56,276 nucleotides of DNA, from the NCBI RefSeq assembly GCF_012843435.1, contig NZ_JABAFC010000024.1, positions 1 to 56,276 on the forward strand, read 5' to 3'. Below are positions 18,483-27,313 of this stretch, in pieces (the first letter of the stretch is position 1; every line of letters starts with the position of its first letter). Source of the DNA: Psychrobacillus sp. BL-248-WT-3 (GTDB taxonomy: Bacteria; Bacillota; Bacilli; Bacillales_A; Planococcaceae). Position numbers and translations under genes: made by a program. A model generated the notes under the pieces. The model had not been told where the DNA came from, did no database searches, and worked only from the letters and a program-made list of their open reading frames with translations.

Positions 18483-20861
18483 ATGAATATTCAATTAAAC
18501 TCAATAATAAATGCCGATGAATGCTATAGGCAAGCCAATCAGAAAGCCGCCCAATATTTTGATGAGCTTCACATACAGGTTAAGGAAAAAACCTATCTCC
18601 CCCTTTTAACGGAAGATATAAGGATTTGGAAATCTAATCATGTTAATAATCCTATCCTTTCCCTTTTTACAAAAACAAAAGGAAATGCTGATACGAAGGA
18701 TTTTAACCATTACATACAGTATTTAAATTACAGAGGTAAGCTAGACAGTTACTTAAATCGAAGCATTTCATACATTTTTCTCCGTGATTTAGGAAAATCC
18801 CTTGATTCTCATGAAACTCAAGACAGGATTTCGGATGTAGTAAGTAGCTTAAAGGATAAGCTGACGAATTCAAGCGGGGAAGACAAGGAAGCACAAGCGT
18901 TTAATGTCGTCGAATTATACCGTATGGCTAAAAAGGAAAATGTAGAGTTAACGTATATTTGGTTAATAAACAAGCTAAAGCAAGTATCCAAACATATCCC
19001 CAAAGGAATGGATGCAGAACACGCACAGCGAAAACTTGTTAAAATTATAGCAGGGGTTATCATGCAAGAAATTGAAGAGATGGACAGCGATGTATCTCCT
19101 GAAGAGCGTTCTAAGAGGCTCGATAAGGCAATCAGACTGGGTTATTCCTATGGATTGACCTATCCATTTATTGATGATTTGCTAGATGCCAAAATACTTT
19201 CGAACGAAGAGGAAAAACAATATGCCAATTTAATAAGAACAACACTCACTACGGGTATTGTGCCTGTACTTGGAGAGTGGCTTGGCGAAAATGCAGAGTT
19301 GATAACTTATATACACCAAGAGCTTGGAGAGGCTTTTCAGTATATTGAGCAAAATCAGCGACCTGAGACAAGGAAAAAATTCTTTGAGCAAGCGTATGTG
19401 TTTTTTCATTCGCAGGAAGTGGATCGTGATAAGAATTTAATGGATTCGAGCTATACTAATCAGGAGCTTTATATACCGGTTATATTAAAAGCCTCCTCAT
19501 CAAGGCTAATTGTTCGTTCAGTGCTTAGTACTTCTGACAATCAAGAGATGGATGACCGTACATTTTTTTATGGAATTTATAATCAGCTTTCAGATGATTT
19601 CGCTGATATGTTCGAAGATATGAAGGACGGAGCAGTGACTCCTTATACGTATTATTTAAAGTATCATAAAGAACGTTCAGACCTGATCAATCCTTTTGAA
19701 TTGTATTGGGCTGTGATCAGTAATTTAATTCATAATGTCTATCATTCCGACGAACAAACACGAGAAGTAATATTAGATCGTGCTATTAATGGACTTAAAC
19801 GGTTAAAGAAGCGGGTAGGCAAAAGTAAATACAAAGAAATTATGGATCTCTTTCGTTTCGGGACACCAGGTTTTAATAAGCTCCTACAAAAGATGGTTCG
19901 AAAAGCAGATGATGTCGACTTCTTTGATAAATTACTAAGAGATCATATGATTACAGTATTAAAGAGTGAAAGTAAAGAAAGAGAGGATTTCTCTAATACG
20001 ATAAAAATTGTTCGTAATGAAATTAACGAGACATTGTCTATTACTTCTTCTAACAATACCGATTTCGAAGACTCTATAACTGAAGCGACCAATTACAGCT
20101 TAGAAGGAGATGGTAAAAGGCTAAGACCGATCGTAGCATGGTTTATGGGAGTGAAGATTTACAAGTTAGATGAAGCATCTATTGCTCCACTACTAAAATC
20201 ATTGGAATATCTTCATACTGCCTCTCTTATATTTGACGATTTACCAGCTCAGGATAATGCTCCAATTAGGCGTGGACGCTCTACTCTTCATGAAGTTTAT
20301 AACGTAGCTGTTGCGGAGCTGACAGGTCTTTTCCTCACTCAAAAAGCTATTGAGGAGCAAACTAACTTAAAACAATTTGATGCAAATACTGTGCTACAGA
20401 TGATTCAATATTCTTCCCACACAATAGCTGAAATGTGTAAAGGTCAGGCGATGGACTTGGACTCTAAAAATAGAACACTTACGAGGGAGCAGTTAAATAC
20501 CTTAAGCTTTTATAAGACAGGAATAGGATTTGAAGCAGCCTTGATAATGCCTGCAATTTTAGCCAAAGCAAATGAACAGGAGATTGCTGCTCTAAAGAAA
20601 TTTGCTCGTTATGCTGGCATCGCCTTTCAGATTAAGGATGACCTGCTCGATGTGGAAGGGGATGCAGAGATACTCGGTAAAGGGCTAGGTAGAGATGCAG
20701 AAAACAATAGCACGACGTTCGTTTCTATTATGGGTCAGGAGGGTGCCACTATAGAAATGTGGGATAACTACTGTCTAGCTATGGATGCTCTTCAAAATGT
20801 TTCTATAGATACAACCTTTTTAAAACACTTTTTAAACTATCTTATCAATCGCGAACATTAG
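18483..20861 (+). CDS. Two-domain isoprenoid synthase: class I terpenoid-synthase-like N-terminal half plus polyprenyl diphosphate synthase C-terminal half
   Basis: 792 residues, more than twice the usual prenyl-synthase length. The C-terminal half is a clear trans-prenyl diphosphate synthase: GKRLRP at 544-549, first aspartate motif D585-D586-x4-D591 followed by RRGRS, and KDDLLD at 718-723. Small residues just before the first motif suggest a C20 or longer product, weakly. The N-terminal half is mostly helical and carries its own DDLLD at 231-235 and DDFADMFED at 371-379 followed by TPYTYYL, matching class I isoprenoid enzymes. The order is cyclase-like then prenyltransferase. A GGTGACAG sequence precedes ATG 18483. 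It is monocistronic; no terpene-tailoring gene lies nearby. Confidence 0.82.
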   Translation: MNIQLNSIINADECYRQANQKAAQYFDELHIQVKEKTYLPLLTEDIRIWKSNHVNNPILSLFTKTKGNADTKDFNHYIQYLNYRGKLDSYLNRSISYIFLRDLGKSLDSHETQDRISDVVSSLKDKLTNSSGEDKEAQAFNVVELYRMAKKENVELTYIWLINKLKQVSKHIPKGMDAEHAQRKLVKIIAGVIMQEIEEMDSDVSPEERSKRLDKAIRLGYSYGLTYPFIDDLLDAKILSNEEEKQYANLIRTTLTTGIVPVLGEWLGENAELITYIHQELGEAFQYIEQNQRPETRKKFFEQAYVFFHSQEVDRDKNLMDSSYTNQELYIPVILKASSSRLIVRSVLSTSDNQEMDDRTFFYGIYNQLSDDFADMFEDMKDGAVTPYTYYLKYHKERSDLINPFELYWAVISNLIHNVYHSDEQTREVILDRAINGLKRLKKRVGKSKYKEIMDLFRFGTPGFNKLLQKMVRKADDVDFFDKLLRDHMITVLKSESKEREDFSNTIKIVRNEINETLSITSSNNTDFEDSITEATNYSLEGDGKRLRPIVAWFMGVKIYKLDEASIAPLLKSLEYLHTASLIFDDLPAQDNAPIRRGRSTLHEVYNVAVAELTGLFLTQKAIEEQTNLKQFDANTVLQMIQYSSHTIAEMCKGQAMDLDSKNRTLTREQLNTLSFYKTGIGFEAALIMPAILAKANEQEIAALKKFARYAGIAFQIKDDLLDVEGDAEILGKGLGRDAENNSTTFVSIMGQEGATIEMWDNYCLAMDALQNVSIDTTFLKHFLNYLINREH

Positions 20862-20900
20862 AATTGCTGTACAATGTCTAAATATTTATAAAGCAAAATG

Positions 20901-20935
20901 AAAGGCATCCCTAGAAAATCAAAGGATGCCTTTTA
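20901..20935. terminator. Bidirectional terminator
   Basis: AAAGGCATCC pairs with GGATGCCTTT, with A and T runs on both sides, between convergent genes. Confidence 0.85.
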
Positions 20936-20963
20936 ATTATATTCATGAAAAACATATGCTTTA

Positions 20964-21521
20964 CTAAATGCTAATTTCCTCAGTAACTATGGAAGATTTT
21001 CTTAAATATTCATCGAAATAAATGCTCATCTCATGTAGGATTTCTTCCCTAGAAATTCCTTTTGCTGCTTGTGTATTGATGTTAATATGACCAGCGCCTA
21101 GTTTTATATTAGCCTTGATCGCCGTCCTCTTCATGGCGGGTAGAGATTTTATAAACTCATCACCATCGAATAAAAAGACAGTTATAAATACTTGTCCTTG
21201 TATTGTGTATGTACCTAATTCCTGGACACGCTCCCATCCGATAAAATCCTTACTAGCAATTGCCGAGGAATAATCATAAAACCCCTTTTCATTCACAACA
21301 AGTATTTTCTTTCCAACAATGAAATCTTTAATTATATACAAAAGACAGAAACCGAAAAATAGTATTCCTAATATACCAATAGCGATAAAAATAATGTTCC
21401 TTGAATCTTGGTTCCCAATTCCCGTCAGGAAGACTAGTAAACTAGCTGCAACCATGACTAATGCAAGAAAAACAAACTTTAATTGTTTTCCTTTACTTTG
21501 ATAAACTACAAGCTCCTTCAT
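20964..21521 (-). CDS. STM3941-family membrane protein of unknown function
   Basis: 185 residues. Two N-terminal membrane helices (about 14-34 and 42-65) are followed by a cytoplasmic PH-like part (GKKILVVNEKGFYDYSS, GWERVQEL, GAGHININ) as in the STM3941 family. The function of that family is unknown. AAAGGGGATAT precedes ATG 21521. It is convergent with the isoprenoid synthase and diverges from the gene at 21678. Confidence 0.7.
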   Translation of the reverse strand: MKELVVYQSKGKQLKFVFLALVMVAASLLVFLTGIGNQDSRNIIFIAIGILGILFFGFCLLYIIKDFIVGKKILVVNEKGFYDYSSAIASKDFIGWERVQELGTYTIQGQVFITVFLFDGDEFIKSLPAMKRTAIKANIKLGAGHININTQAAKGISREEILHEMSIYFDEYLRKSSIVTEEISI

Positions 21522-21677
21522 CGTGATATCCCCTTTGCGAAAAATATTTATTCCTTAATTTTACATAAATTGTATCACTTTGTCTCTTTGTAACATTAAC
21601 TATGAGATTAGAAGTATAAATTGATAATCTATCGAATAAAGTCTATATAAGAAGTTTAAAAATAAGGGGCAGTGCAT

Positions 21678-22367
21678 ATGAAAATTTTCGTAATTTATCT
21701 ACTTAGCGCTATTTATTTTTTCCTGACTTTTTCAATGGATCATATGCGATCGATAGGTTTATATTTAATTATTTCAGTTGCCTTGTTTTTCTGGGGGACT
21801 TGGGAATGGAAGAGGAGAAATGAAGAGATTAATGAAGTGAATAGAAGAATCACAGAAGAGATTCTAGACGAAATTCCACATACTCAGAAACTAGTGTCAC
21901 CAAATAATCTCAATGCTTTACTCATAAATGAGGTCACGGAAATTCTCTATATAGCTAGTAGAGACGAGCTAGGAAGTGATTTTGAAATAAAAGATATATC
22001 TTTTAATAAAGTATTAGAGGCAGCCTTAATAGAAGACGGAAAAACGATTTCCGTATTCCCTAAAGAGGGGATACTTAGTAGTCCTATTAAGTTAGAGGAT
22101 AAGGAGGAAAATGAAGAACTAGAAGAAGAGTATGAGGAAGAAGACGAGGAAGAGGAGCTAGAATTCAATCTTTGCTTTAAAATCGTCACGGATGATTTAT
22201 CGCAGCCGATTCACTACTTTACCTACTTGGAAGATTATAAAGAGGAGTACAAGGAATATGAGGAATACGAAGAGGCTAAGGGAGTTTGTAATGAATGGCA
22301 TCAAAAGCTAAGCATTATTATTAGACGTTATCAGTATGACCGAGTGATGGTGAATAAATGGAGTTAA
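21678..22367 (+). CDS. Unknown membrane protein with highly acidic segment
   Basis: No family recognised. 229 residues with two N-terminal hydrophobic segments (about 1-16 and 24-40), then a soluble part. Residues about 138-165 are almost entirely Glu and Asp, coded near 22096-22160. I choose ATG 21678, nine bases after AAGGGG; the GTG at 21672 is too close to that site. No operon partner. Confidence 0.65.
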   Translation: MKIFVIYLLSAIYFFLTFSMDHMRSIGLYLIISVALFFWGTWEWKRRNEEINEVNRRITEEILDEIPHTQKLVSPNNLNALLINEVTEILYIASRDELGSDFEIKDISFNKVLEAALIEDGKTISVFPKEGILSSPIKLEDKEENEELEEEYEEEDEEEELEFNLCFKIVTDDLSQPIHYFTYLEDYKEEYKEYEEYEEAKGVCNEWHQKLSIIIRRYQYDRVMVNKWS

Positions 22368-22468
22368 GAGGAATTGGTTCAGGTCGGTAGCTGATATGTA
22401 TATATGTTTTAGTTAGTCTGTAAAGGGAAGAAAAGAAATAGACTACTATTTTGTTAGGAGGAATACAA

Positions 22469-23254
22469 TTGAGTAAAACAATTTTTATCACTGGAGCCGG
22501 AAGTGGCCTTGGAAGAGGTACTGCTATAGGACTAGCTAAAAAAGGGCATCGCTTGATTGCAACCACCGAAACAACTTCCCAAAAAACGGATTTACTTAGA
22601 GAAGCTAGAGATCTAGGCTTAGATATGGAAATTTTTAAATTAGATATAACTAATGCGAGAGACCGGGCTCAAATGGAAGACTACGACTTTGATATATTTG
22701 TAGCAAATGCCGCTATTAATGAAGGTGGACCACTTGCAGAGGTGCCAATGGATCGTTTTCGTGCATTGTTCGAGGTAAATGTGTTTGCTACCTTAGAAAC
22801 GGCACAAATTGCAGCACGTAAGCTAGTGAAAAAAGGGAGCGGTAAAATTGTTTTCCTTAGCTCAGTAGCAGGTCTATCGGCTACTCCATATGTAGGACCA
22901 TATACGGCAACTAAGCATACAGTGGAAGCAATTGCGAAAACAATGCAGCAGGAGCTTAAAGAATTCGGTGTACAGGTAGCCACAATCAATCCTGGCCCGT
23001 ACGATACAGGCTTTAACGATCGAAGTGCAGAGGAAAAATATAAATGGTTTAACGAAGAACAACATTTCACGAAGAAGGAAGACATGAAAGAGCAGGAAGA
23101 ATCCTTGAAGGATCAATATGACCCAGGGGACATGATTGATAAAATGATTGAGATCATCCCGGCAGATAACCACAAATACCGTACTACATGGCCAAAAGAA
23201 ATCGAAGAGAAAATGAAAAAAGATGAACAAGAACGCTGGGAACTAGAAGTCTAG
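22469..23254 (+). CDS. SDR-family oxidoreductase
   Basis: A classical short-chain dehydrogenase/reductase of 261 residues. The coenzyme loop is TGAGSGLGRG near residues 9-18, NAAI follows, the catalytic serine is in FLSSVAGLSATPYVGPYTATKH (Ser, then Y and K spaced YxxxK), and NPGPYDTGF completes the site. The absence of an acidic residue at the end of strand 2 (ATTETTSQK) hints at NADP(H). The start is TTG 22469, seven bases after AGGAGG; the longer frame runs through that site. Single-gene unit with a terminator. Confidence 0.9.
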   Translation: MSKTIFITGAGSGLGRGTAIGLAKKGHRLIATTETTSQKTDLLREARDLGLDMEIFKLDITNARDRAQMEDYDFDIFVANAAINEGGPLAEVPMDRFRALFEVNVFATLETAQIAARKLVKKGSGKIVFLSSVAGLSATPYVGPYTATKHTVEAIAKTMQQELKEFGVQVATINPGPYDTGFNDRSAEEKYKWFNEEQHFTKKEDMKEQEESLKDQYDPGDMIDKMIEIIPADNHKYRTTWPKEIEEKMKKDEQERWELEV

Positions 23255-23263
23255 TTCCAAAGG

Positions 23264-23296
23264 AGAGCATCGCTATTAAGCGATGCTCTTTTTTGA
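23264..23296 (+). terminator. Rho-independent terminator
   Basis: GAGAGCATCGC pairs with GCGATGCTCTT around a short loop, then T6. Confidence 0.9.
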
Positions 23297-23400
23297 TAGC
23301 TTAATTAAAATTAATTTCATAAGGGAGTACCGTATTTGAAATGTTACACTTAAATTGATGATTGCTGTAAAGAGAAGTCTATAAGATAAAGGGGTATAAA

Positions 23401-23931
23401 ATGTATAGTCCGAAATGGAGTAAAGTAAAAAAACATTTGAAAAGTTTTACTTGTGATTCATTAAAAGATCTAATTGATTTTCACATTATTAATTATCGCA
23501 AAGCACATGACCAGTTGGGAAGAGCTGTTATTACAGTCGACAAAAAGGAAATATTAAGTATGTGCACAATTACTGCTGAAAGAACAATGCATATTAAAGA
23601 ATGGGATATTAGAGAGAAACAAAATATCCAATATGATATTGATAATCGAAAGTTAAATTGGGAAGTTGGATTGCAGGCTCATAATATAATTAAAAAAGAA
23701 GGCATCTTAGCACAATATGATTTTTTTGATGCATTGGAAGAGTACTTTAATACACCAATTGAAGTGTCTTTAAAGTCAGCTGATATGATTATAAAAATTC
23801 TTGCGGTGATAGATAGACGAGTAGGAAAAAGAACATTGCAGAAACTCAAGGAACCTATCAAAAATGAGCATGAAAGTATTCAATTCTTTTTCAGATTGAG
23901 GTGTGATGTCGAAGGTATAAATTTCGATTAA
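23401..23931 (+). CDS. SF0329-family hypothetical protein
   Basis: 176 residues, soluble, no signal peptide. The opening (PKWSKVKKHLKSFTCDSLKDLIDFHIINYRKAHDQLGRAVITVDKKEIL) resembles the SF0329 family, whose members begin WSKLK...L.FHL..YR.SHD...R.WI..D..EI. The family has no known function. AAAGGGG lies 6-8 bases upstream of the ATG. AT content is higher than in neighbouring housekeeping genes, which suits an accessory gene. Confidence 0.6.
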   Translation: MYSPKWSKVKKHLKSFTCDSLKDLIDFHIINYRKAHDQLGRAVITVDKKEILSMCTITAERTMHIKEWDIREKQNIQYDIDNRKLNWEVGLQAHNIIKKEGILAQYDFFDALEEYFNTPIEVSLKSADMIIKILAVIDRRVGKRTLQKLKEPIKNEHESIQFFFRLRCDVEGINFD

Positions 23932-24082
23932 CAGTCTCGGTTTATTTGAAACTAGCAAAGAAATTTTTAGAAATAGAATCAAAGGAAAGTGAGTATAGAG
24001 ATGTGCTTTTTAATTGATTTTTTTCTAAGTATGGTCAATCAACCTCTAGCTTTAATGAAATATGAAATTTTAAGGAGAAAAA

Positions 24083-24622
24083 ATGAATAAAAGAAAAAGA
24101 CCATTTGTCATATCAATTGCAGCAGTCTCAGGCGGAGGGAAAACTACGGTAGTTAAACAACTAACAAAAGAATTGCATAATTCTAAGGCACTCTTTTTTG
24201 ATGATTATAATTTAGAAGGACCACATAATTTTGGAGAATGGATAATAAGAGGGGCTAATTATGATGAGTGGGATATAGCCCCTTTGAAAAAGGACTTAAT
24301 AAATTTAATTGAAGAACCATTAGATTATATTGTGTTAGATTATCCTTTCGCCAAAATGCATACGGCAGGGAGCGTCTATATTGATATGACTGTATTTATA
24401 GATACCTCTTTGGATGTTGCAATGGCACGTAGAGTGTTGAGGGATTTTCAGGGGAAATCTGTAGAGGAAATTATAAAAGATATGGAAAATTACATTGCTG
24501 GTGGGAGAGCGGGATATCTAGAAATGCTAAAAACGATAATGCCTAATTCTGATTTAGTAGTGGACGGCACATTAAGTGTTGCAGAAATCGTAGCTACCAT
24601 AAAACAGCACATCAAAAATTAG
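24083..24622 (+). CDS. P-loop kinase / AAA-type ATPase of uridine-kinase type
   Basis: 179 residues. The Walker A motif is AVSGGGKTT (14-22), in the glycine-rich form used by small-molecule kinases such as uridine kinase. FFDDYN and VLDYPFAK supply the acidic Walker B/substrate region, and TSLDVAMARRVLRDF the lid helix with basic residues. It probably phosphorylates a nucleoside or similar small metabolite; the exact substrate is unknown. AAGGAGAAAA precedes the ATG. The array of 21-bp repeats starts two bases after its stop codon. Confidence 0.78.
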   Translation: MNKRKRPFVISIAAVSGGGKTTVVKQLTKELHNSKALFFDDYNLEGPHNFGEWIIRGANYDEWDIAPLKKDLINLIEEPLDYIVLDYPFAKMHTAGSVYIDMTVFIDTSLDVAMARRVLRDFQGKSVEEIIKDMENYIAGGRAGYLEMLKTIMPNSDLVVDGTLSVAEIVATIKQHIKN

Positions 24623-24623
24623 G

Positions 24624-24728
24624 AATCGGTCGGTTGTTGCCAATAATCGGTCGGTTTTTCCGCAAAATCGGTCGGTTCCGGCAAATAATCGGTCGGTTCA
24701 CACGAATAATCGGTCGGTGCCCATAAAA
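24624..24728. repeat. Five tandem 21-bp direct repeats with AATCGGTCGGT core
   Basis: The core AATCGGTCGGT starts at 24624, 24645, 24666, 24687 and 24708, exactly 21 bp apart each time. The 9-10 bp between cores vary (GTTGCCAAT, TTTCCGCAA, CCGGCAAAT, CACACGAAT, and a diverged last one), mostly ending in C/G then A-rich sequence. It fills the gap between the kinase gene and the TIGR02206 membrane gene. A 21-bp period is two helical turns, which would place all cores on one face of DNA. Function unknown. Confidence 0.9.
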
Positions 24729-24813
24729 TATCAATCCTCACCAAATAGATAAAAGGAAAATCATCCAGCTAACCCGAATAGTATTATAGTAATAAAAACG
24801 GGTGGTGAGTTAG

Positions 24814-25494
24814 TTGGAAGAGCGATTTATCATGTTTTCGGTAGAGCATTGGAGTGCGATAGCTGCATTTATTCTTTTCATACTTATTCTTTTTTTCACA
24901 AGGGATCGATGGCTAAAATCGGAGAAAGGACTTCTTCGTGTGGAACGTCTATTTGGATTGTCGTTATTAGGGATGGATATTGTATATCATATTTGGCTCA
25001 TTCAAACAGACCGATGGGAGCTAAGGAATTCACTGCCTCTTGAACTATGCAGTATTAGCCTTCTACTGACAATCGTTCTACTATGGACGGGTAACCGTTT
25101 CGTTTACCAGTTTGTTTTTTATGCAGGCATAGGTGGTGCAATACAAGCCATGATTACTCCTGTATTGGATATGAATTACCCGCACTTTAGATATTTTCAT
25201 TTTTTTTATACACATGCGGGGATTATACTGACAGCGCTCTACTTTACTTGGGTGAAAGGATATCGACCGACATTTAAGGGAATTCTTGCAACGATGCTTG
25301 CTTTAAATATTTTGCTGCCATTTGTTTTTTGGATTAACTCGCTGGTGGACGGAAACTATATGTTTCTACAAAGGAAGCCAACTGGAGGAAGTTTGTTGGA
25401 TTTCCTTGGGCCATATCCGTTCTATATTCTATCATTAGAGTTTGTTGCATTTATAATATTCATATTTTTATGGTTTCTTTTTAAGAAAAAGTAA
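24814..25494 (+). CDS. TIGR02206-family (YwaF-like) membrane protein
   Basis: 226 residues, six predicted membrane helices. The segment LPLELCSISLLLTIVLLWTGN followed by YQFVFYAGIGGAIQAMITP and the HFRYFHFFYTHAG stretch are typical of the TIGR02206/YwaF family, whose role is unknown. I keep the TTG start at 24814, which follows GGTGGTGAG; ATG 24832 is an alternative. The five-repeat array lies in its upstream region, so it is the nearest candidate for control by that array. Confidence 0.82.
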   Translation: MEERFIMFSVEHWSAIAAFILFILILFFTRDRWLKSEKGLLRVERLFGLSLLGMDIVYHIWLIQTDRWELRNSLPLELCSISLLLTIVLLWTGNRFVYQFVFYAGIGGAIQAMITPVLDMNYPHFRYFHFFYTHAGIILTALYFTWVKGYRPTFKGILATMLALNILLPFVFWINSLVDGNYMFLQRKPTGGSLLDFLGPYPFYILSLEFVAFIIFIFLWFLFKKK

Positions 25495-25590
25495 ATTAAA
25501 CTTATATCTTGGAAGTTGGAATTTTTAAAATAGGTAGAACCTTTTACTTGTTTTTCCGTCTAATCACTTACCAGGAAAGGATGATTGTAT

Positions 25591-26058
25591 ATGAAACAAC
25601 TACTATCAAATAAAATGTCTATGCTTCTCCTTACAACTTTAGGAGCACTTTTACTGTTAGGTGCTTGTAGCGACGAGCCGAAGGAAGAAGAGGCAAAGGA
25701 AGAGAAAAAAGAAATGCTAGCCTACGTAAGAGACTTCGATCTACCAAATAAAAGTCTAATCATTGATGAAGTAGAGTGGATTGAGGAATCCGATACGGAT
25801 CGTATCAAGGAACTAGGACTAGATACGGAAAAGGATTTAGCTACAGGATTTATGATTTACGATGAATCACAAAAGGCAGAAAGCTTAAAGCTAGCTGAAG
25901 ATGCTGAGTTCTATTTGGTTAATCAAGACGATACAGCCAAACCAAAGCAAGTAGAGGAAAAGGAATTCGTTTCTTATTTAGCAGTTGTTAAAGGGCCATA
26001 TGATATAACCTTAGAAGATGGAGTTGTAGTGAAGGTCTCTGAAAAATATACTCCGTAA
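25591..26058 (+). CDS. Small secreted lipoprotein of unknown function
   Basis: 155 residues. The signal peptide ends in the lipobox LLGAC, followed by a highly charged Glu/Lys linker and a soluble domain (EEKKEMLAYVRDFDLPNKSLIIDEVEWI, FMIYDESQKAESLKLAEDAEFYLVN) that resembles small lipoproteins of Bacillus with no assigned role. ATG 25591 is nine bases after AAAGGA; the TTG at 25585 is too close to that site. A terminator follows at 26064. Confidence 0.72.
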   Translation: MKQLLSNKMSMLLLTTLGALLLLGACSDEPKEEEAKEEKKEMLAYVRDFDLPNKSLIIDEVEWIEESDTDRIKELGLDTEKDLATGFMIYDESQKAESLKLAEDAEFYLVNQDDTAKPKQVEEKEFVSYLAVVKGPYDITLEDGVVVKVSEKYTP

Positions 26059-26063
26059 TAAAG

Positions 26064-26105
26064 AAAACACTTGGTAGCTTGAAATAGCAACCAAGTGTTT
26101 TTTGT
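26064..26105. terminator. Bidirectional terminator
   Basis: AAAACACTTGGT pairs with ACCAAGTGTTTT across a 14-base loop, between convergent genes. Confidence 0.88.
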
Positions 26106-26144
26106 TTTGTGGGTAAGGGAAGACGCAAGCCTTTCTTATTAAAT

Positions 26145-27107
26145 CTAATCCATTATCTCTATAAATTCCCTCACCTCATCACTCATGGTTTCCGATTGAG
26201 TCCAATGTAAATAATGATGACCCTCTAAAGGGACAAGCTTACTTAACGTGCTATTTTTTAATTGAGTTTCATAAAAAGTAATATTCGATTTACCATCCTC
26301 ATTTGTCTTTTCGGCGTCACTCGTAAATATCATGACAGGCAAATCTGGAGGAAAGGTAAGTTTCTTGGTTAACTCCATATTTTCTTGGATAAGGTTGGTT
26401 TCATTAATGACATTTCGGTTATATCCACTCCAGGATGAAATAAGCTTAGTCATTTTTAAGTTCTCTTTAGAATATGTATTTTCCCCTGCTATAGGTAAAA
26501 AACTATCAGGGGTAATGTACATAGCCAATCGCGCCAACCCACTAGGAGCAATAATGCTTAAAGCCTTTGGCATGGAGGGAGCGTCTTCTTCAAAGTACTC
26601 AAGAGCCTGGGGCAAGGTTGGATCAATACCGATAATTGCTTTTATCTCTTCAGGGTACTTGTTCGCATAATACATGCTATAAACACCTGAAATAGAATGT
26701 GGCATGAGAATATATGGTTCTTGAATATCTAACTGTAATATAGCAGTCCTTATTTCCTCTGTGATGTTTTCCACGCTACGTTTTTTATCAGTTTTCTCAC
26801 TCCAGCCGTATCCAAATGGCTCTACAACAATAACTCTATTGTCTACTGATAGTTCTTTCACTAGTGGCTCGAAGTCAAGGGCAGGGGCAGCAGTTCCGAG
26901 TCCTGTTAATAAAACAATGGTGTTATCTCCTGCTCCTTTTTCATATACATGCATTTCTTTTCCATCTACCTCAACGTGCTGGCCGATTGCCTCATATTTG
27001 TTTTTTTCATATAAAGACATTAGCTGATGACCAACAAACCATAGAACAAATAGAGCAACCGCTCCTAAAACAATACGCTTCGTAATCTTCCATATCTTAT
27101 AAATCAT
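26145..27107 (-). CDS. Membrane-anchored alpha/beta hydrolase
   Basis: 320 residues. An N-terminal membrane helix (IVLGAVALFVLWFVGHQL) anchors an alpha/beta hydrolase domain: oxyanion region LLTGLGTAAP, DxxGxG-like EPFGYGWSEK, nucleophile serine in PHSISGVYSM, a late aspartate in IFTSDAEK and the catalytic histidine in GHHYLHW. The nucleophile elbow lacks the first glycine of GxSxG. Start at ATG 27107 gives AAAGGATG a normal spacing; the ATG at 27116 abuts it. The substrate is unknown. Confidence 0.8.
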   Translation of the reverse strand: MIYKIWKITKRIVLGAVALFVLWFVGHQLMSLYEKNKYEAIGQHVEVDGKEMHVYEKGAGDNTIVLLTGLGTAAPALDFEPLVKELSVDNRVIVVEPFGYGWSEKTDKKRSVENITEEIRTAILQLDIQEPYILMPHSISGVYSMYYANKYPEEIKAIIGIDPTLPQALEYFEEDAPSMPKALSIIAPSGLARLAMYITPDSFLPIAGENTYSKENLKMTKLISSWSGYNRNVINETNLIQENMELTKKLTFPPDLPVMIFTSDAEKTNEDGKSNITFYETQLKNSTLSKLVPLEGHHYLHWTQSETMSDEVREFIEIMD

Positions 27108-27242
27108 AGGTTTCATCCTTTATTTTTATTTTTATATTCAATGAATATTACGAATAAATGGTCTTTAAGTTCCTTGAAGGCTAGAAAACCCACTGTTATA
27201 CAACAAAAAGGTGCGGTAGGGAAAGTATAGTACAATTTTTTA

Positions 27243-27271
27243 TTGACAGTTTGAAAACTCCTTGTTATATT
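27243..27271 (+). promoter_or_regulatory. Sigma-A promoter of the rbs operon
   Basis: TTGACA at 27243-27248 and TATATT at 27266-27271 are separated by 17 bp, a near-consensus housekeeping promoter. Confidence 0.85.
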
Positions 27272-27272
27272 G

Positions 27273-27290
27273 TGTGTAACCGGTTACACA
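27273..27290. promoter_or_regulatory. Perfect palindromic LacI-type operator (RbsR site)
   Basis: TGTGTAACCGGTTACACA is an 18-bp perfect palindrome with the central CG of LacI-family operators. It begins two bases after the -10 box and covers the likely transcription start, so a bound repressor would block initiation. The first gene encodes the LacI-family protein RbsR, which implies autoregulation. Confidence 0.85.
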
Positions 27291-27313
27291 TTTAAAAGAG
27301 AAGGGGAAAACAG

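Noticed and set aside
18483-20861. ComQ-type pheromone prenyltransferase
   Set aside because: The protein is far longer than ComQ, and no ComX-like peptide gene or ComP kinase gene lies beside it.
23679-23982. Minus-strand ORFs opposite the SF0329-like gene
   Set aside because: They are shadows in other frames of 23401-23931, with no ribosome binding sites or protein-like features.
24624-24728. CRISPR array
   Set aside because: Repeat core is only about 11 bp, spacing is 9-10 bp and there are no cas genes; these sizes do not fit any CRISPR type.
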